A stretch of DNA of 64,000 bases, from the NCBI GenBank assembly GCA_902806595.1, contig CADCXC010000011.1, positions 1,860,001 through 1,924,000 on the forward strand. Reading direction: 5' to 3'. The notes beneath the pieces were generated by a model. The model did not search any database and was not told the DNA's origin. It saw nothing but the letters and a program-made list of their open reading frames with translations. The stretch is from Pyrenopolyporus hunteri. Its lineage: Eukaryota > Ascomycota > Sordariomycetes > Xylariales > Hypoxylaceae. The position numbers were made by a program, and so were the translations under genes. Shown here in pieces: positions 11,321-22,582 of the stretch; positions within the stretch are counted from its first letter, which is position 1; the number at the start of each line of letters is the position of its first letter.

Positions 11321-13432
11321 TCAACCGACCACCTGGCGCGCTCCCTCCTTGCCTAGGACTCCTCTTTCTTTTGGCTTCGGACTATGACCCCTCTTCTTGC
11401 GACCAAAAAGACCGAAGACGCCGCCGCCTCCGGAGCCTGACTTATCGTCATTTCCAACGCTGGCATCGGCCGGCAACGTCGCATCCCTGCGCGCCAAGTC
11501 TGACCAGCTGCCAGTGTCTTCGAGCGTCACTGATATCCCACCGGTCGGGGACTTGACTTGGATCCCCGAGGGTTGTGACATGCTCTTAGTGTAGGTGCGG
11601 TGGTACGACGGAAGAGGTGGCGGCGGGCGTGATGCGCTCTTAGTTACGCGGCTGGAAGTGGAAATGCTCTTATCCGATGGGGGTCTGTCGTGTACGGGTG
11701 AGGGTTGATATACTGGCCGCGGAACCCCGGTGTGACTATTGCTAGTTGGAGCTGGTTTGACTTCGTCCGTACTAATGGCTTGAGGCTCCTCGCTAGATGG
11801 ACCGGGCGAATTGTTCTTATCCCCCGTTCCCTCATGTTGCTGCGCCGCGATTCTAGTTCGTAGGTTAGCAAGCAAAATTAAACGGATAATTACAATACTC
11901 ACTTCTTATAAGCCGCGACGGTGTAATCGAACGGTTGGAATTCCCGCTCGATGGTGCGATAAAGTTCTTCTTCCCGAATCTCCTTCTCGGTGGCATCATC
12001 CTTTAACCTCTCTCTTGGCTTCTGCCTCCGCGCCCTGGCTTCGAGCGGTGCTTCTTCTAGCAATAATTCCTCAAGGTCGTAGGTGGCATCAAAGTTGGTC
12101 TTGTCTGCCGACGGGATAAACACAGGTTCCAATTCTTTCCTCTCCAGAGCCACGAAGTCAATGCATTGAAAGAAAGGCTCATTTATAAAACTCTGCCACG
12201 TATGACCGAGCCTCTTATCGGGGTTCGGATTGAGGGCGGAGCCGATAGCATACAAGCACGGCAATGAGACCGGGGGTTGAGTGACGGGAAATTTCGGGTT
12301 TGCGGCGAGGATAACGTTTGTTAAGCTGGACTCCGAATTACCTTCGAAAGGCCTCTGTTACCTTGGTAAGTATATCTAGATGTTGCGCTTCGTATCTATA
12401 AGAAAGGGTCACTCCGTACCTTGTTGTATATGCACTCGTAGAAGAGTACACCCAGAGACCACCAATCGGCCCTAACATCATAGCCCTTGCCCGCGTAGAC
12501 CTCGGGAGCAAGGTATGCGAGAGTTCCCGATTTGCTTGTGAGGACCTTACCCGGTATGACATCTGACGCGACGTTCTAGACGAGACCAAGAGGTTAGCAT
12601 TTGGAAGCCGCGTAGGAAAAGCGAAGCGACTCACGAAATCAGTCAAGTGAACATGGCCGTCGGCGTCCAGCAGCACGTTGTCCGGCTTCACATCCCGATG
12701 TATAATGCCCTGTCCATGTATGTATCTAAGCGCGCAGCCTAGTTCGGCTATCCAGAACCGCACGGCCTCTTCGGTGAAGGCCTTCCTCGAAATATGGAAA
12801 CGCAGGTCGCCTCCGCTCATTAGGTCGACCACGAGGTACCTATTAGTGTAAGTCGCATTAGATAGGCTGCATCGATATCGGAGTTTGTGTGGGTGGTGCG
12901 TACATGTACTCGATATCTTGGAAGCTATAGCGCAAATTACAGATGAACGGATGGCTCACATGCTCGAGCATGCGACGTTCCCGTATAATATTCCGAACGC
13001 TTTCGGACCGTACGACTATCGAGACGTGGCACAAGTTAATATCTAGTCTCTCTTTCTTACGGTGTTTTCAACCACATGTTAGGACCAAATTTTAGGCGTC
13101 GAACGAACCCTCATCTTTGCGAATATATTTTAGGGCAAATGATAAGCCCGTGTCTTTCCTCTCGACTATTCGCACTTTACCGAAAGCACCGCGACCGACG
13201 ACTCGTAATAATCGGAAATGGTTGAGATTTACTGCTAAGCGAGGAAGATGGGTTCGCGGTTAGTTAACTGGCGTAGTGAGGATAGTGAGGGTAGCGAGGG
13301 GAGCGAGGGGGGCGGTGGTCCCGGGGACAAGTTGTTGGACTATGTTGGAATTCGGGGAGCGCCCCTTTTGAGAGGACGGAGAAACACACCTTCGCCGTTG
13401 AAGTCAGCGGGCTTGCCTTGACTGTTGCCCAT
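11321..13432 (-). CDS. STK32/YANK-like AGC-type serine/threonine protein kinase
   Basis: Seven exons join in phase: 13432-13390, 13234-13109, 13015-12904, 12839-12635, 12575-12420, 12354-11903 and 11852-11321, giving 541 residues. The N-terminus is MGNSQGKP, whose Gly2 with Ser/Lys context could be N-myristoylated, suggesting membrane association (inference). Kinase motifs are complete: glycine loop GRGAFGKV at about 28-35, Lys in FALKY near 50, HRDVKPDN at about 141-148, then DFN rather than DFG at 161-163, and LAPE near 184-187. DFN is characteristic of the animal YANK (STK32) kinases and supports the assignment over PKA/PKC relatives. The C-terminal ~180 residues, from about residue 365, are Ser/Pro-rich and end in a Gly-rich FGLFGRKKRG segment. 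Substrates of the fungal members are not known to me. Confidence 0.88.
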
Positions 13433-14217
13433 TGGGAATTCGTGGTATCTCTCCCTGTTTCCGCAAACGTATTCGGGTTTGGCAGCGGGGAGACACTGGA
13501 CGGATGACGATTTAGCGAACGGGCGATTGGAAAAGACCGAGGCGGATAGCCAGTTATTAAGCGCAAAAGAGTATAAAAATAATGATAGGGAGAGAATGGA
13601 GATGTCAGGAGGTCGGAAGATCCACTTCTTCTCTACATAAGATCCCTAACTAGGTATGGATAGGTTTATGTAGGTTAGTGTATGGTACCTTGGGTATGGT
13701 ATGGTATGGTAAGGTATGGTAGGTAATAGGCAGTAGGTAGGTGAGTTAGTCCGTGTAGGTTAATATTGCATGCATTGATGTGTTTCTTGGCCTGGACCGA
13801 CGGGACTTAAAGCAATTTGAATATTATTATTAGATAGGCAGATTAGAAGGGGAAGAAAAAAGACAATCTAAAAGCAAAGCAATGGCCAGCGCGCTACGGC
13901 TGGGGGAAATAATGATAACGATGATGATGATGATGCTGATGACGACGATGATAATGGTACTGGTAAATGGTAAATGGTAATGGCAATGGTAATGGTAATA
14001 ATAAAAATAACAACGGCAATGACTTGTATTGTAGGCATGCAATAGGGAGAAGGTCGGTGGAAGGATAAAATTACAAAAAGACGTTAAAAAGATAAAAAGC
14101 ACCAAAGTAGTTAGTTGACTGACTGAGTGAACTGATTAACCTGAACTGACCTGCCACCGCTGGCGATTGCCAATTGGAATCGGCACGAGCAAAGTCGGGA
14201 TATAGTACCCAGGTACT

Positions 14218-14238
14218 TAACCTAACCTAACCTAACCT
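14218..14238. repeat. Short (AACCT)n array, telomere-like
   Basis: Four consecutive copies of AACCT (complement AGGTT) occur here, followed by CCTAGG. The usual filamentous-fungal telomere repeat is TTAGGG, so this is not a canonical interstitial telomere. Confidence 0.7.
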
Positions 14239-14279
14239 ACCTAGGCAAGGTAAGGAAGGGTACCTACTTTATGCTAGGT

Positions 14280-14306
14280 TACATTGACCACATTGACCAC
14301 ATTGAC
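14280..14306. repeat. 9-bp tandem triplicate (ACATTGACC)
   Basis: ACATTGACC is repeated three times without mismatch. No function is apparent. Confidence 0.8.
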
Positions 14307-14430
14307 CTTAAAACAAGGTATATACGTGTAGGTGGTGGTCCGTCTCGAAGTACTGATACGGCACTGTGTGCGTGGTATAGGGTGGGAGAGATTGCAGTGG
14401 CCTGGTATTGTACATACATAGGTACGCAGA

Positions 14431-14703
14431 AGGACGTCAAAAAAAGTGGCGCACTACTAAAACGCTTCAATTCCATCAATATCAAACCGTACTTTAATAT
14501 TTTATCTTTAATCTCGAAAAACCATATTATTATCTTGTTTTAAAATTTCAAAAACTTTATAAACTATTATATAGGTAAGTTATAGATATGTTATAATAGT
14601 TAGTTTTTAATATTTTATTTATTATTTGAGCGGATATGAATTTTATTATTTTAAGTCCCTTAGTATTTATTGTTACGGGGTGCGCCAGTTATTTTGACGT
14701 CCT
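14431..14703. mobile_element. MITE-like non-autonomous element, AT-rich, ~24-bp terminal inverted repeats
   Basis: The left end (AGGACGTCAAAAAAAGTGGC, continuing GCAC) and the reverse complement of the right end (AGGACGTCAAAATAACTGGC, continuing GCAC) match at 22 of 24 positions. The interior of about 225 bp is almost entirely A and T, in sharp contrast to both flanks, which suggests RIP. There is no coding capacity. GACGTC is present in the same orientation at both ends but is itself a palindrome, so it cannot be separated from the inverted repeat as a target-site duplication. The superfamily cannot be assigned. Confidence 0.65.
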
Positions 14704-16239
14704 CCTGGTACGTACGTACGTACGATACATTGCATCCATATCCATACGTACAGGGCAGGCATGATGATCAAGTAAGGTAGTACAGGCACGCACAGCGTGT
14801 GAGAAGCCTTCCCTAGGTAATTTTTAATGGGGCGGTTTGGTCTTGCTGATGGGTAACATGGGAGGATCGACCTGCTCAGCTGCGGAGGTTCCCATGTGCT
14901 GCCTCGTGCGTCCAACGTGTGGCTTCCCCAACTCCACCTCTCAATTTCAACCCACGCAGTTGCCACGAAGTATAGAGTACATGCATAAGACCTAGCTCCA
15001 TTAGGTAAGGCTATAACGTAGACCCGCGTTTCAGCCTAGAGGTATCCATACGGACCTCTGTGGCTTCAATGGCTCCCATGTGGCTACCTAGGTACACCAC
15101 ATACCACCAAGTAGCTAGTGGTAGCCTGTAACTGGTATAGGCTCTCGCTAGTGTAAATAGCGTGTAGGTCCGGAGGCAGGGGAGCTGCTAGCCTCTGCCT
15201 TAGTTCACCCCTATCTTCTTCATCTTTGCTGCATTGCCTCCGGTCTTCATCTAGCCGCCACTTACATACTTGACTTACATACCTATATTCACAACTTCAT
15301 TATACCCAGCATATTCAAGATCATATAATAGTCCCTACCTCTTATCTCACGATAATCTGTACAATACATACCCACTACCCAGGTAGGTATATATCACGAA
15401 TCTCCCATGTAAGACTCACTAATCCAGGAGCTGCCTCCTATGAAAGGCCTGGCTCTGTTTGCGCCGCATATTTTCGAATCCTATCAAGACCTCTTCCTTC
15501 ATTTCGTCCTTAGTCATAACACTAAACAATTCGAACGCCCCCCGCGTGTACATGTCTACGTTGGAATTTACCTATCCGAACGTTCTGCAGTTCACGAGAT
15601 GACATTTACCTGAAACGCTTGTAAAGTTCCCGAGACGTGGGAGTTCGACATGGAATTATTCCAGAAGGCCAAGTCGAAACCTCGTACTGGCTCATCATGC
15701 CGAACCAACGTGCAGAAAGGCCCAGTTCGTTTGGTCCTAATTTGCGGCGTCCTTCTTTACCCGATAGATCGTCGTGAATCCTACGGCCAATTTATTTATC
15801 CTAAAATCCTATCTACAGCACGTTGGTCTGGTTCGCTGGTTAAGGTAGTATCACTGTGCTCTCAACGCCTGTCAAATGAGCAGCATTGCCGCAAAGGGCA
15901 GCTGGATCGTGTATTATACACTAGGCGCGCCGTATCCGCCTCCCGCCTCAACCTGGCGCGACGTGGCGAGTAAGGCGAATTGTCAGACTCAGCTGCCACG
16001 TGTTTGAGCTTTCCGGATTGCTGCTACTTCGGCGACGCCGTACCGCCGAGGCAAAAGCAAAGGTCGACGCATCTATATATAGCTAATATTGAGATTTGCT
16101 CCCCCAATCCAGATTATCTTCCGATACTTAATTTCAGAGCCTCAGTGTTGCTTCTCTGGGCCACAACGGGACGTCCAGGCCAATGTCTGGTAGAAGGATC
16201 GTGGGGATATGCGTTCTAGAAGATTGAAGAAGCCTACTG

Positions 16240-16272
16240 AGAACCACTCCAACGCCTCATACGAGTGGTTCT
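16240..16272. repeat. Short perfect inverted repeat (10-bp arms)
   Basis: AGAACCACTC and GAGTGGTTCT are separated by 13 bases and could form a hairpin about 620 bases beyond the nitrite reductase stop codon. It may be a processing or termination structure or a tiny repeat; function unknown. Confidence 0.6.
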
Positions 16273-16896
16273 GAAACTAATCTGTGCCACGACCGATGAC
16301 ACAGTGCCTCTCGTGTTCTAGAAAAGGAACACTTCCCCCAGAGTGACGAGATTCCGGGTAGCTAGGTCCAAGCTTTGCCTTATAACCTTGACGATAAAGA
16401 ACCGTCACACTAAGCAATGTCTTGCGAGATAAATAATTTGGTCTCAGGTCAGAAATAGGCAAGACGGCTGTAGGCTGGGCTGACGTATCATTATCGTCAA
16501 TACCGTGCCGCAGCCAATATTGTAAAAAAGAAAATCCCAGGTCCGATTCTAGTTAGAGTAAAAGCCAAGGTTTCGGAACCGAAGACTGACGGCGATATAG
16601 GTCACGATTATCCTAATAGCGCCGGCCCGTCTCCTTGGGAATCCCACTTGCTGTACTACACACGTCTCAGGGGTATTCGGCAATGGCCACGACCTAGCAG
16701 CCAGTTTCATGACGTGAGATAAGGATCATAAGCATAAAGCTGAAAATGCGCCGTAGTCTTCAAACAGTTGTCGTCCTGACCCCTAATCGGAAACTTGATG
16801 TATTCCATACCTAGGTAGATACCTATGTTACATAAAGATAAAACAGGCGTAACGTGAACAATATATTCTCTACTCCCCCCCGAAACTCCCTCTACC

Positions 16897-19800
16897 TTAC
16901 CAATCCGGCGCAACGCCGCAGCCCCCACCCCTCGGCAACGCCTCCACCGGCCTCCGTATCGCCGCTACGTTCACACCGCTCTCGGCGCTTCCGTTCGTCG
17001 CCGTCGGCTTCTTCCCGCGTCGTCCCTTAAACCCGATCTTACGGTCCAGCTCGCCGAACTGGTTCGCGCCGCCATCTTCCTTCCGCACCATCCAGCGCGT
17101 CGTGCCCAGCGCGGCGTCCAGCTCCGCTATCGGCGGCAGCTTCATGTACACCATGCCGTCGGCGCGCTCCTCGACCGCGAAGGTGGCGATGGACAGGGAA
17201 GAGTCGTTGCGGCAGGCCCCGGAGTCCAGGTCGAAGTTGCGCTTGTGATACGGACATGAGACCCAGGGAGCTTTGGAGTCGCCACAGGGTTCTTTCTTAG
17301 GGCCCTCAGACGAGGACGGGGGCGAGGGAGGGGGAGAGGGCACGGACGAGGGGACGTCCTGCCCTATTAACCCGTCCGAGAGCGCAAAAGACCGCTTGTG
17401 CGGACACATCTGCTGCGTCGCGTAGTACTTGCCCCTGACCCGCCACAGCGCCAGCTGCGTGTCGCCGCGCTTGATATTCGCGCTGATACCGTTAGGCGTG
17501 GCGTCGGCGCCGGCGAAGTAACTAGCTTCAATGACGGGCTGCCACGCGGTCGACGACCAACGTGTCGCAAGACCGGCGAAATCTTCGGCCGCGGCGTCTT
17601 TAGGCCAGAACACGGGGCGCGTCTGCCCGCGGTCCTGCTCCGTCTCCATCATCTCGACGGTGTCGTCCGTGTTAGCGAACTGCTTGAACTTCGCGGCTAT
17701 GATTGGGTTTCGGACCGCCTCGGCCCACTCGTCGAAGAACGAGTCGACCAGCTCCTGCATCTGGGCCTCGAGCGCTGCGCAGATGCCCAGCCGGTCCTCG
17801 AGCACGACCTCCTTCAAGTATCGTAAGCCGCCCGGTAGGCTTTCGAGCCACCGCGCTGTGCGCTGCAGTTTATCGGCCGTGCGGATGTAGAACATTAGAT
17901 ACCGGTCGAGGATCGGGATAACTTCCGACGGCGGGACGTCCTTGGCGAGGAGTTCCGCGTGTTTCGGCTTCGCGCCGCCGTTGCCCGCGATAAATATGTT
18001 GAAGCCTTTTTCCGTTGCGATGAGGCCGAAGCTATCGAGCCGTTAGCATACTCGACATAGTGAGAAAGAGTTCATATGAGATACTTACTCCTTACTCTGA
18101 GCCTCGGCGCACTCGCGCACACAGCCGCTGACACCCCCTTTTATCTTGTGCGGACCGCGTATACTCTTGTACCGCTCTTCAAGGCGGACAGCCATCCCCA
18201 CGCTATCTCCCACACCGAACCGACACCATGTTGTTCCAACACAGCTCTTGACGGTACGTAATGACTTGGCGTAAGCGTGCCCACTCTCCATACCACCTTC
18301 AATTAGTCTCGTCCAGATGTCAAGCAGATCCTGTTTCTTAGCCCCGAACATGTCTATGCGCTGTCCGCCGGTAATCTTGGTATACAGGTTGTACTTCTTC
18401 GCGACCTCGCCGATGATGATCAGTTTGTCCGGCGTGATCTCTCCGGCCGAGACTCGGGGAACTACCGAGAATGTACCATTACGTTGGATATTGCCCAAGA
18501 AACGATCGTTGGTGTCTTGAAGACCGTGCGTGGTCTTGTCCATAACATGCTTATTCCATAGCGACGCGAAGATGCTCGCTATAGCGGGTTTGCAAGCTTC
18601 GCAGCCGTCCGAGTCTTTGTCGTTCCCCGCCTCCCGCATGACTTCAGGTAGCGTCTTGAGTCCCTTTACCATGACGATGTTGAACAGGTCGGCGCGGGAA
18701 TAGTTGAAGTGAGCACACAAGTAGTTGGTTACTTCGGCGCCCATATCGGTCATTGTCTTGTTGAAGATGCTGGTGACGAGCGGCATGCAACCACCGCATC
18801 CAGTACCGGCCTTGGTGCAAGCCTTGACGTCGCCTACTGTCTTGCACGTGCCGTCCTTGACGCTGTGAACGATATCCCCTTTCGTGACGTTATGACAGGA
18901 GCATATTTGGGTATCATCATCGAGATCGTCAGCATCGTCGTCACCTTCCTTCTTGGCGCCGAGGATGAGTTGCGCTGGGGGGATATCTAGTTCTTTTTGG
19001 TTCTTGACCATAGGCACCAATTTTATATAATCGCTGGTGTCTCCAATCATCATTCCGCCAAGCAGGTATTTGCCGTCGGTCGTGAATAAGTATTTCTTAT
19101 ACACCTGAGCGAAGGGATCCTTGTAAATAAGGGCCTTGGCCTGGGGTACCGCTTTGGCAGCGCTTTGGTCGTCTTTCTTTTTCCTCGCGGCCTTCGCTGG
19201 CAGCGAGCTAGGGCCGTCTCTGTCTGCGAAGAAATCCCCGAAACTAGCGACGTCGACTCCAAGCAGCTTGAGTTTTGTGCTTAAGTCGGGCCGCTTGAAA
19301 GCTCTCGGGTGGTGGAGCTTGGCTTGCGTGAGGTTAAAGGAGAGGACGTCAGCCATCTCGACGCCAGGGGCGATGAGACCGAACGTCTGGTTTTTCCAAC
19401 TCGCGCACTCTCCAATGGCGTAAATATCAGGGATACTCGTGCTTAAGTCGTCTTTCACAAGGATTCCCCCTCCCCTATCAGAACACTCGATCCCGGCGCT
19501 CCGCGCTAGGCTATCCCGAGGCCGTACACCGATAGCAAAGCAGATGGTAGAACAGTCCATCCGTCCGCCATCCTCGAAGACGACACCTATGACGTTGTTT
19601 TCCTCGTCCGTCTTTATCTCGCCGACCCTCTTACTTAATAAGACTTCGAGCCCTAGATTTGTAACTTTCTCAACAACCAGGTTTCCGGCGTCGGCGTCTA
19701 GCTGCCGGCTTAGAACCCATTGATTTCTCTCGATTAGTTTTACTTTTTCGTAACATTTTAGGTCCATCATAGCGTTCGCCGCTTCAAGGCCCAGTAGACC

Positions 19801-20408
19801 GCCACCGACGACGGCGCCGACCGTTCCCTTGCGCGACTCTCCGAAGGCGATAAGTTTCTCCAGATCCTTAATAGCCCGGTAGACGAAGACGCCATTGGCG
19901 TCGTAGCCAGGAGTGCTGCTTGGAAGAATGGCGTCGGATCCAGTAGCTAGGACTAGAATGTCGTATGAAACTACGTCGCCGTTGGCGCAGGACACCGTTT
20001 TGTTTTCAGGGTCGATGCCCGTGACTAACGTATTTAGGTGATAATTTAATTTGTTGTCTGAAGCGTGTAACGCATACTATAATCTCTCATAAGCGACGTA
20101 TCCAGATAGTAAAGTTGTTTTGGGCCAGATACTCACCCATTCTTTCGGGTTAAGATATAAATTCTCGGCCTTCCGATGGCTGAAGAAACTTGTAAGGCCA
20201 ACGCGGTTATATGCGAGATGTGGTTCTTCGCCAATGACAACGATATCATATTCACGAGCTCTGGCATCGAGCTTCAATACCTTTTCTCTAAAAACTAGTT
20301 AGGATTCGACGTCGTTTGGGGTACAAGGCTGGAGACTGCTTACATGAAGGCGATGCCGACCATTCCCAGGCCGACAACGACCAACTTTTTCCTCTTGTCA
20401 ATTGCCAT
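16897..20408 (-). CDS. niiA: Assimilatory nitrite reductase [NAD(P)H]
   Basis: Exons 20408-20344, 20287-20137, 20076-18089 and 18031-16897 join in phase to 1112 residues, the length expected for the fungal enzyme. It catalyses six-electron reduction of nitrite to ammonium, using FAD, siroheme and iron-sulfur clusters. Domains in order: FAD-binding VVVGLGMVGIAF at residue ~9; second nucleotide-binding motif VVGGGLLGLEAA at ~161; a BFD-like [2Fe-2S] domain with Cys pairs CSC and CGGC at ~464-502; the siroheme/[4Fe-4S] core with CVGTTWC (C-x5-C) at ~684-690 and GCVREC (C-x3-C) after the third exon junction; and a C-terminal NirD-like Rieske domain, CPH at 944-946 and CPYH at 994-997. All cluster ligands are present. 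Between the two Rieske half-sites is a Pro/Ser-rich insertion of about 40 residues. No nitrate reductase or transporter gene lies beside it here. Confidence 0.95.
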
Positions 20409-21042
20409 ATCGAAGCAGATAGAACAAACTAGTTCAATAACCACCTCTATGCCATTCTTTCAATCCCAACCATACGCTATGCTATAATATAAACTAACTC
20501 GCTATCAAAATGATATGATCTTAAAGAGAGAGAAGAGTATAACACAGCGAATGAAGGTAGAGATGAAATGGCAAGGAAGGGGATTGTGAAACTATAGAGT
20601 GAAGGGAAAGTAAGCGGGCAGGCTACATCATAATAGAAGACATACTACCAACAGCTTTCAACGGCAGATACGCGCATCTCCGGTATCGAGATATTCTAGA
20701 TCGACCTACCGATAGTTATGTTATGAAAAAGCTGACTACAGCCAAAATATCGAACAGCTCCCATTGGTTACACGGGCATGTATGGATTCCAAACGATGGG
20801 CGGAACAGCCAGAAAACCCGGGTAGCTTGAGCTAACAGGATCTGGACAGGTGCAATACATGGTAAGAAGTTGAGGACGCAACCCGCAATTCTCTGCTGAC
20901 TACTGCGATATATCGTTATGGACATCTCCACGGTTGGGCTGGAATACGTCCTACCACGTTGGAATTTCGCTATCTCCGAGGTATCGACGAACGGAGTTGT
21001 TTGCGAGAACGACCATTGTCCTCGGGGGGGTGGATCGATCTC

Positions 21043-21064
21043 TGATAAAGGGTGGTTTCGATAA
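21043..21064 (+). promoter_or_regulatory. Paired GATA-factor (AreA/NIT2) sites
   Basis: TGATAA and CGATAA lie 10 bases apart in the same orientation. NIT2/AreA binds best to two HGATAR elements close together. The pair is about 640 bases from the niiA ATG and 60 bases from the NirA-like site. Confidence 0.55.
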
Positions 21065-21124
21065 GGTAACAATATTGACCAATCACGGGGGTCTGGATCT
21101 ACTGTGTCTCAGTTGAGCGCGACG

Positions 21125-21132
21125 CCGCGGAG
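21125..21132 (-). promoter_or_regulatory. NirA/NIT4-like binding site CTCCGCGG
   Basis: The minus strand reads CTCCGCGG, an exact match to the Aspergillus NirA consensus CTCCGHGG, in the upstream region of nitrite reductase. One 8-bp match can arise by chance, but the position near a GATA pair makes it plausible. Confidence 0.5.
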
Positions 21133-21279
21133 AAAGGAACCGGTCCTGATTCGCCCCTACGTTTTCGTTATTATTCATCGTTGCTACAATGATGTGAATC
21201 TTGCTTCTCCGGCGATATTTATATTTATATTTCGTACGAGCGGTCACCGGGTCGGTCTGGAGCCATCCTATTTTTTATT

Positions 21280-21511
21280 ATACCATGCATCACGTGACAA
21301 CGGGACACACCCCCACCGGGACACCTTTTTACCACTAAAACTTACTTAATTAAAATGCGTATATTTAATTAAATATAAATCGTAAAAATATAAGGTCTGT
21401 ATTATTGAAAAGATATTTAAAAAGCCATTTTTTAAATATATCGAAATTTTTAATTAAAGTTTTAAAATAAAAATTATAAAGTAAAAAATTTTATTTTATT
21501 TTAATATTATT
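21280..21511 (+). repeat. Left terminal inverted repeat of the transposon
   Basis: It pairs with 22351-22582. This arm carries more T and A at the differing positions than its partner and is therefore the more heavily mutated copy. Confidence 0.85.
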
Positions 21512-22350
21512 GTATTTAAATATTTATATTTATTTATTTAATTAAAGAAAAAATTTAAAATTTATTAAAAAGTTTTAAGTGTTTTTTTATTTAATTTTAA
21601 ATATATATAATAATTTAAATAAATTTAATATACGTTTTTAATTTATATAATTAATTTATAACGAACGTTTAAAATATTTTAAAAAATTATTTTTTTTAAA
21701 TTTATTTTAACGTACGAATATAAAATATTTATAAAAAAAGTTTTTTTTTTTTTATAAAATAAAAGTTGTTTTTTCGATTAATTTTAATTTTAATTATTAT
21801 AAATTACGATTAATAAAATTATTATAAAATTAAAATAATATATAAAAAAAAATTAAAAACGTATATTTTTAATTATAAATTTTTAAAAGTTTTTATTTAT
21901 TTTAAATTTATATATAAAATATATACATTTTAAAAATAATTAAAATATTTTTTAAATAATTTACGCATTAATATTAATAAATATATTATTATTTATAAAT
22001 ATTTTTTTTTATTTTTAATAAATTTTATAAAATTTAATTTTATAAAACCGTTATTTTAATAAAAATAAATTTTAATTAACTTTTATAATTATATAAAATA
22101 CTTTTAAAGTTTTAAAAAATTTTTAATAAAATTTAAAATTACGTAGTGTACGTATAATTTCCTTATAAATATAAGTAAAGTTATTTATATTTTAAAATGT
22201 TTTAAAGTTTATTATAATTTTATTAACTTCGAGGAAATATAAAAAAATTAATTAATAAAGTTCTACATACTTTTCCAAAGGCTTTAAATTTAATTTAAAA
22301 TAATAATTATTGAAATAAATATTAAATGAAGGTTAAAATACGACGAAGCT

Positions 22351-22582
22351 GATAAAGCTAAAGCGAGGTAAAGTTCTTCACTTTATAGCTTTTATTTTAA
22401 GGCTCCAATTAAAAATTTCGATATGTCTAAAAAATAGCCTTTCAAATATCTTTTCAATAATACAGACCTTGTATTTTTACGATTTATATTCAATTAAATA
22501 TACGCATTTCAATTAGGTGAGTTTTGGTGGTAAAAGGGTGTCCCGGTGGGGGTGTGTCCCGTTGTCACGTGATGCATGGTAT
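22351..22582 (-). repeat. Right terminal inverted repeat of the transposon
   Basis: It is the reverse-complement partner of 21280-21511. It keeps G/C at positions changed in the left arm, for example around 22351-22400, so it is the better guide to the ancestral sequence. Confidence 0.85.

Larger units (their letters stand above)
13433..16896. other. Long intergenic region with microsatellites and a small inverted-repeat element
   Basis: No gene recognised. It holds (GTATG)n-like runs at about 13690-13745, GAT/AAT triplet runs at about 13915-14010, an AACCT array, a 9-bp triplicate, the MITE-like element (14431-14703) and a short hairpin at 16240-16272. Open frames such as 15650-15973 (+, 107 codons) show no known domain. 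The left part contains the kinase promoter and the right end the 3' UTR of nitrite reductase. Confidence 0.6.
20409..21279 (-). promoter_or_regulatory. Upstream region of nitrite reductase with nitrogen-control sites
   Basis: This interval separates the niiA start codon from the transposon at 21280. HGATAR sequences, the target of AreA/NIT2 GATA factors, occur at 20417-20422, 20502-20507 (reverse), 20710-20715, 21043-21048 and 21059-21064. A NirA-type site lies at 21125-21132. This is the combination known to control nitrate-assimilation genes in Aspergillus and Neurospora. Assignment is by motif only. Confidence 0.6.
21280..22582. mobile_element. RIP-degraded DNA transposon remnant with ~230-bp terminal inverted repeats
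   Basis: A 1303-bp block begins ATACCATGCATCACGTGAC and ends with its reverse complement. The arms, 21280-21511 and 22351-22582, can be aligned over about 230 bp. Where they differ the change is almost always C/T or G/A, mainly CpA to TpA (for example CCACCAAAAC against CCACTAAAAC), the signature of repeat-induced point mutation. The outer ~45 bp are GC-rich with two CGGGACAC sub-repeats, a possible transposase-binding region; the interior is nearly pure A/T with no open frame. TA flanks both ends, compatible with a Tc1/mariner or Fot1/pogo-type insertion, but TA is self-complementary so the duplication is not proven. It lies about 870 bp upstream of niiA. Confidence 0.88.

Noticed and set aside
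11321..13432. DFN in place of DFG read as an inactive kinase
   Set aside because: DFN is normal in the STK32/YANK family, and the catalytic Lys, HRD Asp and DFN Asp are all present.
14218..14238. Interstitial telomere repeat
   Set aside because: The unit is AACCT (five bases), not the TTAGGG repeat of filamentous fungi, and four copies fit simple slippage in CCTA-rich DNA.
16897..20408. Bacterial origin of the nitrite reductase (NirB/NirD-like)
   Set aside because: Three spliceosomal introns, a fused Rieske domain and the normal length of fungal nitrite reductases argue for an ordinary fungal gene.
21280..22582. Transposase gene inside the AT-rich element
   Set aside because: No frame of useful length survives in any direction; the interior is almost pure A/T, so only the inverted repeats identify it.
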